From assembly GCF_900188005.1 (NCBI RefSeq), contig NZ_FZNR01000012.1:124001-188000 (forward strand): a stretch of 64,000 nt of DNA, read 5' to 3'. Positions within the stretch are counted from its first letter, which is position 1; every line of letters starts with the position of its first letter. The position numbers were made by a program, and so were the translations under genes. Below the pieces are notes generated by a model. It was not told where the DNA came from, searched no databases, and saw only the letters and a list, made by a program, of their open reading frames with translations. This document shows positions 42,377-50,016 of the stretch, one piece after another. Source of the stretch: Actinoplanes regularis (lineage in GTDB: Bacteria; Actinomycetota; Actinomycetes; Mycobacteriales; Micromonosporaceae).

Positions 42377-43045
42377 ATGGACCTGGATCATCTGACCCTC
42401 CTGCAAGAAGAGCTGGCCATATTCCAGGAGTGCATGGACGGTGACCTGGGCGCACCGGTCGAGCACTGTCCCGGATGGACGCTGCGCGAGCTGGCCGAAC
42501 ACCTCGGGCAGGGAAACCTGTGGGTTGTCGCCGCGGTCACCGAGGGACACGGCCGCTTCCAGGCGCCGCCCGCGCCGGCCGACATCGCCCCCTGGCTCGC
42601 GGAGACCAGCAAGGTCCTGGTCGAGACGCTCACGGTCGATCCCGGGACCGCGGCGTGGACGTTCGCGCCGCCGCACACGGTCGGATTCTGGCGGCGCCGC
42701 CGCTGGCTGGAGACGTTGGTGCACCGCTGGGACGCGCAGCAGGCACTCGGGAAACCGAGCGAGCTGGCGCCGGAGCTGTGCGCGGACGGGATCGCCGAGG
42801 TCTTCGACACGTTCGTGGATCGTCAGGTGCGGCTCGGGCGGATGGCCGCGCCCGAGGCCGCGGTCCGGTTCACCGCGACCGACGTCGGCGAGTCGTGGAC
42901 CGTCGGCCCCGGTGAACCCGTCGCCACGCTCAGCGGGTCCGCCGAACAGGTCCTGCTGGCGCTCTGGAACCGGCTGCCCTGGGATCGCCTGGCGGGCGAT
43001 CACGAGGCCGCACGCGCGGCGCTGCCCGGCCCGCTCGTGCCGTGA
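42377..43045 (+). CDS. DinB-fold maleylpyruvate isomerase-family protein
   Basis: 222 residues. N-terminal mycothiol-dependent/DinB-like four-helix domain: CPGWTLRELAEHLGQGNLWV and RRRRWLETLVHRWDAQQALG, with the His residues that bind a divalent metal in this superfamily. The C-terminal MDMPI-C part is present (PEAAVRFTATDVGESWTVGP, then LSGSAEQVLLALWNRLPW). Probably a mycothiol-dependent isomerase or transferase. ATG at 42377 lies 7 bases after TAGAGT: leaderless. Its stop overlaps the next start (GTGA). Confidence 0.82.
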   Translation: MDLDHLTLLQEELAIFQECMDGDLGAPVEHCPGWTLRELAEHLGQGNLWVVAAVTEGHGRFQAPPAPADIAPWLAETSKVLVETLTVDPGTAAWTFAPPHTVGFWRRRRWLETLVHRWDAQQALGKPSELAPELCADGIAEVFDTFVDRQVRLGRMAAPEAAVRFTATDVGESWTVGPGEPVATLSGSAEQVLLALWNRLPWDRLAGDHEAARAALPGPLVP

Positions 43046-43467
43046 CGGAGGTCGAGGCGCGGGACCGCACGGCGATCGCCGAGCTGGTGCGGCTCTTCTT
43101 CGCCGCCTTCACCTCGGGTCCGGATCTGCCGGAACAGCTGGAAGCGATGCGGCGGACACTCCTCCCGCAGGCGGTGATCGTCCGCACCGGCGGTGGTGAA
43201 CCGGCCGTCTACGACGCCGACACGTTCATCGGCCCTCGACGCGAGCTGCTGTCCGGCGGCCGGCTGACCGACTTCAGCGAATGGCAGGTGTCCGGACGTA
43301 CCGAGGTATTCGGCGATGTCGCCGCACACTTCTGCGGCTATGCGAAATCCGGTGTGCAGGACGGCACGCCGTTCACCGGTCAGGGCATGAAGTCGTTCCA
43401 GTTCGTCCGTACGGGCGCGGGCTGGCGGATCAGCGCCGTCGCCTGGTGCGACGAACAGGAGAGCTGA
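43042..43467 (+). CDS. NTF2/SnoaL-like small protein
   Basis: 141 residues, cone-shaped NTF2-like fold pattern: an N-terminal helix (AIAELVRLFFAAFTSG), a middle helix, then strands VAAHFCGYAKSG and KSFQFVRTGAGWRISAVAWC. Such domains act as small-molecule enzymes or binding partners; no catalytic set is clear. Translationally coupled to the DinB-fold gene by GTGA. Confidence 0.75.
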   Translation: MTEVEARDRTAIAELVRLFFAAFTSGPDLPEQLEAMRRTLLPQAVIVRTGGGEPAVYDADTFIGPRRELLSGGRLTDFSEWQVSGRTEVFGDVAAHFCGYAKSGVQDGTPFTGQGMKSFQFVRTGAGWRISAVAWCDEQES

Positions 43468-43470
43468 GCG

Positions 43471-44775
43471 TCAGGCCGGACTGGCCACCGGGTCAGCTGC
43501 GGGCGAGTGCGGGTGCAGCGCCGTACGCAGGGCGAGAGGTGGGTGGGTCAGCCATGACCACCGCTCCTGAACGCCCTGCCGGCGAGCGATCCGCTGGATT
43601 TCCCGCTGGTCGGCGACCCAGCCGTGAAGGGCCGCGGTGCCGGCGAACCGGACCGCGAGCCGGTCGCACGCCAGCTCCGACCACCAGCGCTGGGCGACGA
43701 TCAGCAGCGGCCCACCCACCACGACGATCGCCAGCGCCCGGAAGTCGACGCTGATCAGGGCCGCGCAATAGACGCTGAACCAGGCGGCCGGCCGGATCTG
43801 GCTCATCAGGATGTCGCGGCGGGCGAGGTGGGCGATCTCGTGCCACAGCACGAACCCGGCCCACTCCGGGTGATCCTCGGTGTTGCCCGAGATCACCAGC
43901 CAGGCGCGGCGTCCCAGCCGGAGGCAGCGGTCGGCGGCGACGCCCGGCCGGCGGCGTACTTCGAGGTCGCGCACGCCGAGGCGGTCCAGCAGAGGCCGGA
44001 TGCCGGCGGGCACGATCAAGGTCTCCGGCGTGCTCGCCAGACTCGCCCGCGTCTGCTGACGGACCCGGAGTTGAAACAGGGGCCCCATGACGAGCCACGC
44101 GAGCGCGCCGATCACCAGAACCGTCTCGGGGCCGGCCGAATCCCAGGTGACGGCCACGACGACGGCATACAGCAGGAGTACGGGCAGCAAGCCGGCCGCG
44201 GCCCGGAAACGGCCCGGCATACGGGCGGCGTGCGAGCCCATCCCCGCCAGGATCGGCCTGATCTTGCTGATGCCGGACTCCGCGCAGCAGGTCGCGTGAT
44301 CCTGTTCGGTCAGCGCCGCGCGGATCCTCGCCGGGTCGACACCGGCGGCGCGCAGCAGTGCCGCCGCCGGGCCGTCGTCGGGGCCGAGCGCGGCGAAGAG
44401 CAGGTCGGTTGTGGTCGCATAGTCACGGCCGGAGGCCTGAGCGTGGCTGACGGCCCGGTCGGCGATCTCCTTCGCCGACGGAAACGACCCGCCGGCGATC
44501 TCCCGCACCGCTGGAGACGAAGCGCCGTCGATCTCCCCGGCCACGCCGGCTTCCACGCCAGCGACGGCTTCTCCAGCCAGGGCGACTTCCCCCGGTGGCG
44601 GGGGCGCGGGCGCCCGTAGGCGGGCAGCACTCACATCCAGAACGTGCCGGGCGCCGCCCTCCCCGTCGGCGAGGCCGAGCAGCAGGTGATAGCCGGTGAC
44701 GGGAGTCTCTCCCGACCCGTGAGCCTCTTCGGCGGCAAGCACCAGTACCCGCAGCGCCTGATCGGTCACCCGCAT
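43471..44775 (-). CDS. Clp N-domain fused to a membrane M48 metalloprotease
   Basis: 434 residues. The N-terminal 165 residues resemble a double Clp_N repeat (ALRVLVLAAEEAHGSGETPV, GYHLLLGLADGEGG; later AVSHAQASGRDYATTTDLLF, DGPAAALLRAAGVDPARIRA), split by a Pro/Gly/Ala-rich insert. Two membrane helices follow (GLLPVLLLYAVVVAVTW, ETVLVIGALAWLVMG). The M48 domain has H312-E-I-A-H316 and a downstream ELACD that supplies the third ligand. Inferred job: a membrane protease whose Clp_N part recruits substrates. ATG 44775 has gaggtg 9 bases ahead; ATG 44784 is possible. Confidence 0.8.
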   Translation of the reverse strand: MRVTDQALRVLVLAAEEAHGSGETPVTGYHLLLGLADGEGGARHVLDVSAARLRAPAPPPPGEVALAGEAVAGVEAGVAGEIDGASSPAVREIAGGSFPSAKEIADRAVSHAQASGRDYATTTDLLFAALGPDDGPAAALLRAAGVDPARIRAALTEQDHATCCAESGISKIRPILAGMGSHAARMPGRFRAAAGLLPVLLLYAVVVAVTWDSAGPETVLVIGALAWLVMGPLFQLRVRQQTRASLASTPETLIVPAGIRPLLDRLGVRDLEVRRRPGVAADRCLRLGRRAWLVISGNTEDHPEWAGFVLWHEIAHLARRDILMSQIRPAAWFSVYCAALISVDFRALAIVVVGGPLLIVAQRWWSELACDRLAVRFAGTAALHGWVADQREIQRIARRQGVQERWSWLTHPPLALRTALHPHSPAADPVASPA

Positions 44776-45004
44776 GATCAACATCACCTCGACGCGAAAT
44801 CGTGCCACACGCCGACCACCCGGTGGACCTCGGGGAATCAGTGGTCACGAATTCCCCTTCCCCTTCGGAAGCCACATGCCGCTAATCGCACGGCCCGCCC
44901 CGAGGCTCACCGACCGGCATGGCCGTTCCCGGTTCGTACCGGAAAATGAACCGCGAGCCACCGGCGAACGCCGAATGTTTTTGCCGTCCATGGAATTTGG
45001 GTGC

Positions 45005-45035
45005 TTGCTTTTCGGTGGGGACAGCGGTTTAGGCT
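45005..45035 (+). promoter_or_regulatory. Leaderless promoter of the 45042 gene
   Basis: TTGCTT (45005-45010) and TAGGCT (45030-45035), 19 bp apart; the ATG at 45042 sits 6 bases after the -10 and no ribosome site is present. Confidence 0.5.
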
Positions 45036-45041
45036 GGACCC

Positions 45042-45383
45042 ATGTCCGCGAGCGCCGCCCCCGTCGTCCACCTGGCCCGGCCGCATCGGCCGGTCGTCGT
45101 GGCCGGCACCCTGGCTGAATTGCGCGGGCCGACGTGCGGTTTCGTCGAGTTGCCGTTGCGGTTGTGGTGGCATCCGCACCGCGCGTTCGATCTCTCGCAG
45201 CGCACCATGCTGCTGTGGATGTATGAGAATGTGCTCCGGGAATCGATCCGGGTGGACGAGTTGCGCGCGTTTCTTGACGGCGCGACCCTGGTCCGGGTCT
45301 GGTCCGAGCTGAATCTTCCGCGCGGAGTCCGGGCCGCCTGGGAGGCGCGCCACCCCCGCCTGCGCACGCGCATCGCCGCCTGA
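45042..45383 (+). CDS. Hypothetical protein upstream of AbiEii-like gene
   Basis: 113 residues. Not recognised by family. The N-terminus has strand-rich HLARPHRPVVVAGTLAELRG, and the C-terminal half is helical and charged (LDLSQRTMLLWMYENVL-like, ELRAFLDGATLVRVWSEL, PRGVRAAWEARHP). It lies 36 bp ahead of a nucleotidyltransferase gene. In type IV toxin-antitoxin pairs the antitoxin precedes AbiEii, but this protein lacks the AbiEi winged-helix pattern. It may be a different antitoxin, or a structural partner. Confidence 0.65.
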   Translation: MSASAAPVVHLARPHRPVVVAGTLAELRGPTCGFVELPLRLWWHPHRAFDLSQRTMLLWMYENVLRESIRVDELRAFLDGATLVRVWSELNLPRGVRAAWEARHPRLRTRIAA

Positions 45384-45419
45384 TCGCCCGGCCCCGACGC
45401 ATTAGACTCGCTCGCTGAG

Positions 45420-46061
45420 ATGAGCGTGGACGACTTCTATCGCGACGTGGCGCGGGTCGCGCTCGCCGTCGCGGACAAACACGGCTTCGTGCTCGGCGGC
45501 GGCGTCGCCTGGCTGGTCAACGGCCTGGTCGCCCGGCCGACCGAGGACATCGACCTGTTCACCGACACGGCCGGCGGCGTCGTCGCGGCCGCCGGCGAGG
45601 TCACCGCCGCCCTGACCGAGGCCGGATACCGGGTGGTCCGCGAGGAGGGCGACGAACTGTTCCCCGGGATGGCCGCGGACATCCAGGAGTTCCTCGTCGC
45701 CGGCGACCATCGCGCGCTGCGCCTGACCCTGTGCCGCCTGGACCGCAGCCGGGCGCCGGTGGTGATGGACCTCGGCCCGGTGATGCACCTCGACGACCTG
45801 GTGGCGACAAAGGTCGCGGCCCTGATCAACCGGCGCGAGGTCCGCGACTACATCGACGTGGCGGCCGCGCTGGAGCGCTATCCGCTGGACCGGATCCTCG
45901 AGCTGGCGTACGCCGTCGACCCCGCCCTGGACCCGGAGGACATCGCCGACGCCGGCCGCTACCTGGACCGCCTCGACGACGTCCGCTTCACCCTCTACGG
46001 CCTGGACGCCCCGAAGATCGCCGAGCTGCGCCGCCGCCTCGCCCCCTGGCCCCGAACCTGA
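45420..46061 (+). CDS. AbiEii/MenA-type nucleotidyltransferase
   Basis: 213 residues. Minimal nucleotidyltransferase core: VLGGGVAWLVNGLVARPTED with GG and the DID metal pair (DIDLFTD), then MHLDDLVATKVAALINRREV, the Lys and Arg found in AbiEii/DUF1814 proteins, and RDYIDVAAAL. AbiEii-like enzymes can act as toxins by transferring nucleotides to tRNA (MenT in Mycobacterium). It may also have its own promoter (TAGACT at 45403-45408). Ends at a strong bidirectional terminator. Confidence 0.8.
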   Translation: MSVDDFYRDVARVALAVADKHGFVLGGGVAWLVNGLVARPTEDIDLFTDTAGGVVAAAGEVTAALTEAGYRVVREEGDELFPGMAADIQEFLVAGDHRALRLTLCRLDRSRAPVVMDLGPVMHLDDLVATKVAALINRREVRDYIDVAAALERYPLDRILELAYAVDPALDPEDIADAGRYLDRLDDVRFTLYGLDAPKIAELRRRLAPWPRT

Positions 46062-46063
46062 CC

Positions 46064-46110
46064 GACGGCGTTCGGGAAAGCGTCACGGCGACGCTTTCCC
46101 GAACGCCGTC
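46064..46110. terminator. Bidirectional terminator, 21-bp perfect stem
   Basis: Inverted repeat with arms 46064-46084 and 46090-46110 (each starts or ends with gacggcgttcggg and its complement) and a 5-base loop acggc. It separates the convergent AbiEii-like and MFS genes. Confidence 0.85.
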
Positions 46111-46127
46111 TTCAGGTCTTCAACCGA

Positions 46128-47354
46128 CTAAAGCCGTGCCGCCGGGCGCAGGGCCGGCATCGTACGGGCGATGGCCGCGACCGCCGCCAGGCACAGCAAC
46201 CCGCCACTGACCAGCGCGACCGGCCCCGAGAAGGCTCCGGCCACCAGCCCCGCCCGCAGGTTGCCGACCTCCGGCCCAGCGTGACCGACGATCTGCTCCG
46301 CCGCCGCGACCCGCCCGAGCAGTTCGTCCGGGGTGTGCAACTGGACCACTGTCGCCCGTGACACCACGGCGACGGTGTCCGCCGCGCCCGCCAGCACCAG
46401 GCAGCCAAGCCCGAGCCACGGATCGGTGACCAGCCCGAACAGGGTGAGCGCCACACCCCACAGGCTCGCACCGCACAACATCACCAGTCCGGGCCGGCCC
46501 AATCGGGTGAACGCCCCGGACAGCACCGACGCCCCCAGCCCGCCGACCGCGATCGAGGTCAGGAACAGGCCGAGCGTCCGCGGGTCATTACCGAAACGCT
46601 CCGCGTTGACCAGTGGAAACAGGCTGATCGGCATGGCCAGGACGGTGGCGGCGAGGTCGACGAGCAGCGCACCTCGAACGGCACGATCGCCGATGAGGAA
46701 CCGCAGCCCTTCCCCGACCGCACGCAGCCCGGGACCCCCTCGCTCTCCGGTCGGCGCCAGCCGGGGCAGGCCCGCCACCGCCCACACCGCGACCAGGAAC
46801 GTGACCGTGTCGATCAGGTAGCACCCGCCCACCCCGAGCCACCCCAGGACCAGCCCACCCATCGCCGGCCCGGCGAGCATCGACGCCTGGAAGGAGATGT
46901 GGTTCAGCGCCACCCCGGCACCGAGTTCGTCCTTGTCCAGCAGGTGCGGGAGGAACGTCCGCCCGACCGGTCCAGCGGCCGCGCCGAAGCACGCCTGCAC
47001 CCCGAGCAGGATTAGCACCCCGGCGATCGAGGTCGACCCGAGGAACGCCTGGGCGACGAGCAGCGCGGAGCAGACCGTCGAGCCGATCTTCGTGGTCAGG
47101 TAGAGGCGTCGCCGGTCGGATCGATCAGCGAGAGCCCCGGCGAACAGCCCGAACGCGATGACCGGCAGCGCCTGGGCGAGCCCGACCGCCCCGGTCCAGA
47201 CCGTGCTGTGGGTCTGCTGCCAGACCTGGTACATCACCGCGACCATGGTCATCTGGCTGCCGAGCCCGGAGAGGAGCTGGCCGGCCCAGAGGCGCCGGAA
47301 GGCCGGGGACGACCGGAGCGGCCGCAGGTCGATCAGCGCCCCGGTCACTCCCAT
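46128..47354 (-). CDS. MFS transporter, EntS/MFS_3 type
   Basis: 408 residues, 12 membrane helices. The loop after helix 2 has GALADRSDRRRLYLTTKIGS, the family signature. Probable drug or siderophore exporter of the proton-antiport type; substrate not deducible. ATG 47354 lies inside the last codons of the marR gene (10-base overlap), so it is co-transcribed with and controlled by the MarR protein. Confidence 0.88.
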   Translation of the reverse strand: MGVTGALIDLRPLRSSPAFRRLWAGQLLSGLGSQMTMVAVMYQVWQQTHSTVWTGAVGLAQALPVIAFGLFAGALADRSDRRRLYLTTKIGSTVCSALLVAQAFLGSTSIAGVLILLGVQACFGAAAGPVGRTFLPHLLDKDELGAGVALNHISFQASMLAGPAMGGLVLGWLGVGGCYLIDTVTFLVAVWAVAGLPRLAPTGERGGPGLRAVGEGLRFLIGDRAVRGALLVDLAATVLAMPISLFPLVNAERFGNDPRTLGLFLTSIAVGGLGASVLSGAFTRLGRPGLVMLCGASLWGVALTLFGLVTDPWLGLGCLVLAGAADTVAVVSRATVVQLHTPDELLGRVAAAEQIVGHAGPEVGNLRAGLVAGAFSGPVALVSGGLLCLAAVAAIARTMPALRPAARL

Positions 47355-47839
47355 GCCGGGTCCAGGGCGAGCTTCGCGGCGATCCGGTCGCGGAAGCTCC
47401 TGCGCCGCAGCACCTCCTCGATGTCGCGGACCACCCGGGTCATCGGGTAGGGCAGCTCCGCCTCGATCTCGGCGACGGCGGCCTCGGTCGCCCGCCACTC
47501 GGCCGCGAGGCGGCCGGCGATCCGCTCCGCTTTCGCCGTCAGGGCCACCTTCTTGGTACGACCGTCGGGCCCCGCCTCGGTGCCGACCCAGCCCGCGGCG
47601 CGCATCGCGGACACTTTCTGACTCAGTGCCGAGTGTGTGCGCCCTACCGCCTCAGCCAGCTCGGTGATCGTCATCGGGCCGTACACCCGCAATTTGATCA
47701 GTTCTTTGACCCAGGTCGGCTTGAGCCCTTCGATCCGCGCGTCCGCATACACCTGGGCGATGTCGGCGTCCAGCGCCGCCTGCAGGTCCCACAGTGACCG
47801 CCAGACGGCGTGTTCGGTGGGGTCGGGAAGGTTTGCCAT
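47345..47839 (-). CDS. MarR-family (PadR-like HTH) repressor
   Basis: 164 residues. Winged HTH (about 48-115): MTITELAEAVGRTHSALSQK, VSAMRAAGWVGTEAGPDGRT with wing KKVALTAKAERI. It probably represses the marR-MFS operon by binding the 30-bp palindrome just upstream; an inducer would be a substrate of the pump. ATG at 47839. Confidence 0.9.
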   Translation of the reverse strand: MANLPDPTEHAVWRSLWDLQAALDADIAQVYADARIEGLKPTWVKELIKLRVYGPMTITELAEAVGRTHSALSQKVSAMRAAGWVGTEAGPDGRTKKVALTAKAERIAGRLAAEWRATEAAVAEIEAELPYPMTRVVRDIEEVLRRRSFRDRIAAKLALDPAWE

Positions 47840-47847
47840 CCGATCAA

Positions 47848-47877
47848 TGTAACAGCACTTATATAAGTGCTGTTACA
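47848..47877. promoter_or_regulatory. 30-bp perfect palindrome, MarR operator
   Basis: Arm tgtaacagcacttat (47848-47862) followed directly by its exact complement (47863-47877). It begins 9 bp before the marR start codon, so binding would block transcription initiation. Confidence 0.85.
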
Positions 47878-47931
47878 CCATTGGGCATTTGACATCTACA
47901 AGCCGGTAGAAGAATGATGCGGTTGCACGAG

Positions 47932-47950
47932 TTAGGGTTGGCTAACCTTT
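47932..47950 (+). promoter_or_regulatory. IdeR/DmdR1-like iron box
   Basis: TTAGGGTTGGCTAACCTTT matches 15 of 19 positions of the IdeR/DtxR consensus TTAGGTTAGGCTAACCTAA. It ends 8 bp before the efeU start, so iron-loaded IdeR should repress the operon. Confidence 0.85.
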
Positions 47951-47958
47951 GGAGCACC

Positions 47959-48795
47959 ATGACCGCGATCTACCTCATCGGCCTGCGCGAGGGCCTGGAG
48001 ATCACCCTCGTGGTCTCGATCCTCGTCGCGTTCCTGGTCAAGAGCGACCGGCGGCCGCTGCTGCGCCTGGTCTGGGCCGGAGTCGCCCTGGCCGCCGCGA
48101 TCGCCATCGGTTTCGCCGCGCTGCTGCAGGTCGGCGTCGCCGAACTCAGCTCCACGCGCCAGGAGCTGTTCGAGGCGATCGCCTCGTTCGTCGCGGTCGC
48201 GTTCGTCACCTGGATGATCTTCTGGATGCGCCGGATGGCCCGCCACCTCGGCCGGGAGCTTCGCGGCAGGATGGAGGACGCCATCCAGGTCGGCCCGGTG
48301 GCGGTCGCCGGCGTGGCGTTCCTCGCGGTGATCCGCGAGGGCCTGGAGACCTCGATCCTGTTCTACGCGGCGGCGCAGGGCGCCACCGACGCCAAGCCGT
48401 TCATCGGGATCACGCTCGGCCTGCTCACCGCCGTGGTGCTGGGCTGGCTGCTCTACATCAGCGCCGTGCGGATCAACCTGTCCACGTTCTTCACCTGGAC
48501 CGGTGCACTGCTGGTGCTGGTCGCCGCCGGCATCTTCAAGTACGGCTTCCACGACCTGCAGGAGGCCAACGTGCTGGGCGGACTGGACCGGACGGCGTTC
48601 GACCTGACGTCCTCGCTGCCGCCCACCGCCTGGTACGCCGAGCTGCTCCGCGGAATGATCAACTTCACGCCCGCGCCGACCGTCGCCGAGACGATCGCCT
48701 GGCTCGCGTACGGGATCCCCGTTCTCGTTCTCTTCCTCTGGCCGGCACGCACCGTCAAGCCGGCCACCACCACCCCCGCAACCACCGCCTCCTAG
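47959..48795 (+). CDS. efeU: Ferrous/ferric iron permease EfeU (FTR1 family)
   Basis: 278 residues, about seven membrane helices. Two REGLE iron-binding motifs: LREGLEITL (about residues 10-18) and IREGLETSI. ATG 47959 has ggag directly upstream. First gene of efeUOB; the channel moves iron into the cytoplasm after oxidation by partners. Iron repression via the IdeR-like box. Confidence 0.93.
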   Translation: MTAIYLIGLREGLEITLVVSILVAFLVKSDRRPLLRLVWAGVALAAAIAIGFAALLQVGVAELSSTRQELFEAIASFVAVAFVTWMIFWMRRMARHLGRELRGRMEDAIQVGPVAVAGVAFLAVIREGLETSILFYAAAQGATDAKPFIGITLGLLTAVVLGWLLYISAVRINLSTFFTWTGALLVLVAAGIFKYGFHDLQEANVLGGLDRTAFDLTSSLPPTAWYAELLRGMINFTPAPTVAETIAWLAYGIPVLVLFLWPARTVKPATTTPATTAS

Positions 48796-48802
48796 GAGAA
48801 CG

Positions 48803-49933
48803 ATGCGTACCGCACGTCTTATCACCGCCGGCGCCGCCGCGGCGCTGCTGCTCACCGCCTGCGGCGACAAGAAATCCGATGACGCGGCCGGAGACGGCAC
48901 CGGCAAGATCGCCGTCGCCGCCTCCGACACCGAGTGCAAGGTGGAGCGGGCCACCTCGGCCGCGGGCACCGTCACGTTCACCATCGCCAACAAGGGCAGC
49001 AAGATCAACGAGTTCTACGTGTACGCCACCGGCGACCGGATCATGGGCGAGATCGAGAACATCGCCCCCGGCCTGACCCGCGAGCTGATCGTCGAGCTGC
49101 CCGCCGGGGCGTACGAGACCGCCTGCAAGCCCGGCATGATCGGCAAGGGCATCCGCAACGCCTTCCAGGTGACCGGCTCGGCCGCCCCGCTCACCGAGGA
49201 CGCGAAGCTGGCCCAGGCCACCGCCGACTACCAGCGCTACGTCAAGTCCCAGAGCGGCGCGCTGATCGAGCAGACCACCGCGTTCGTGGCCGCGGTCAAG
49301 GCCGGCGACGTCGAGAAGGCCAAGACGCTGTTCCCGATCGCCCGCACCTACTGGGAGCGGATCGAGCCGGTCGCGGAGAGCTTCGGCGACCTGGACCCGG
49401 CCATCGACGCCCGCGACGGCGACCTGGAGCCCGGCCAGAAGTGGACCGGCTTCCACAAGATCGAGAAGGACCTCTGGGTCACCAAGGACGTCAGCAAGTC
49501 CGGGCCGGACGCGGACAAGCTGCTCGCCGACGTCCAGACGATCGTGAACAAGGCGAACACCGTCACGTTCTCCCCCGTCGAGCTCGCCAACGGCGCCAAG
49601 GAACTGCTCGACGAGGTCGCCAGCGGCAAGATCACCGGCGAGGAGGACCGCTACTCGCACACCGACCTGTGGGACTTCGCGGCCAACCTCGAGGGCTCCC
49701 AGGGCGCTGTCCAGGCGCTCCGCCCGGCCCTGGAGGAGCGGGACCCGGCCCTGGTCAAGACGCTGGACGAGAACTTCGCCAAGGTCGAGGCGTCGCTCGA
49801 GAAGCACCGCTCCGGCGACGGCTGGAAGCTGCACAACCAGCTCACCCAGGCCGAGCTGAAGGAGCTCAGCGACAACATCAACGCGCTCGCCGAGCCGATC
49901 AGCAAGGTCGCGGCGATCGTCGCCAAGAAGTAG
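48803..49933 (+). CDS. efeO: Iron-uptake lipoprotein EfeO (cupredoxin + imelysin M75)
   Basis: 376 residues. Lipobox LLTAC with Cys20 (lipoprotein on the outer face of the membrane). Cupredoxin-like domain (about 35-130) then M75/imelysin domain with the HxxE motif in GFHKIEKDLW (about 215). It binds iron and hands it to EfeU. It starts 7 bp after efeU. Confidence 0.93.
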   Translation: MRTARLITAGAAAALLLTACGDKKSDDAAGDGTGKIAVAASDTECKVERATSAAGTVTFTIANKGSKINEFYVYATGDRIMGEIENIAPGLTRELIVELPAGAYETACKPGMIGKGIRNAFQVTGSAAPLTEDAKLAQATADYQRYVKSQSGALIEQTTAFVAAVKAGDVEKAKTLFPIARTYWERIEPVAESFGDLDPAIDARDGDLEPGQKWTGFHKIEKDLWVTKDVSKSGPDADKLLADVQTIVNKANTVTFSPVELANGAKELLDEVASGKITGEEDRYSHTDLWDFAANLEGSQGAVQALRPALEERDPALVKTLDENFAKVEASLEKHRSGDGWKLHNQLTQAELKELSDNINALAEPISKVAAIVAKK

Positions 49934-50016
49934 TCACCCGGCCGGGTGCGCGGGGCGGTCGCCCCGCGCACCCGGCCGGACCCCCCTCTTGAAAAGCACG
50001 AGAAAGGCCTTGTGAG

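Noticed and set aside
45042..45383. AbiEi-type antitoxin
   Set aside because: No winged-helix pattern or AbiEi C-terminal motif could be recognised.
47339..47341. CRISPR array or insertion sequence in the window
   Set aside because: No regularly spaced identical repeats with variable spacers and no transposase gene were found; the tandem repeats at 11718, 30471 and 31880 are contiguous, not spaced.
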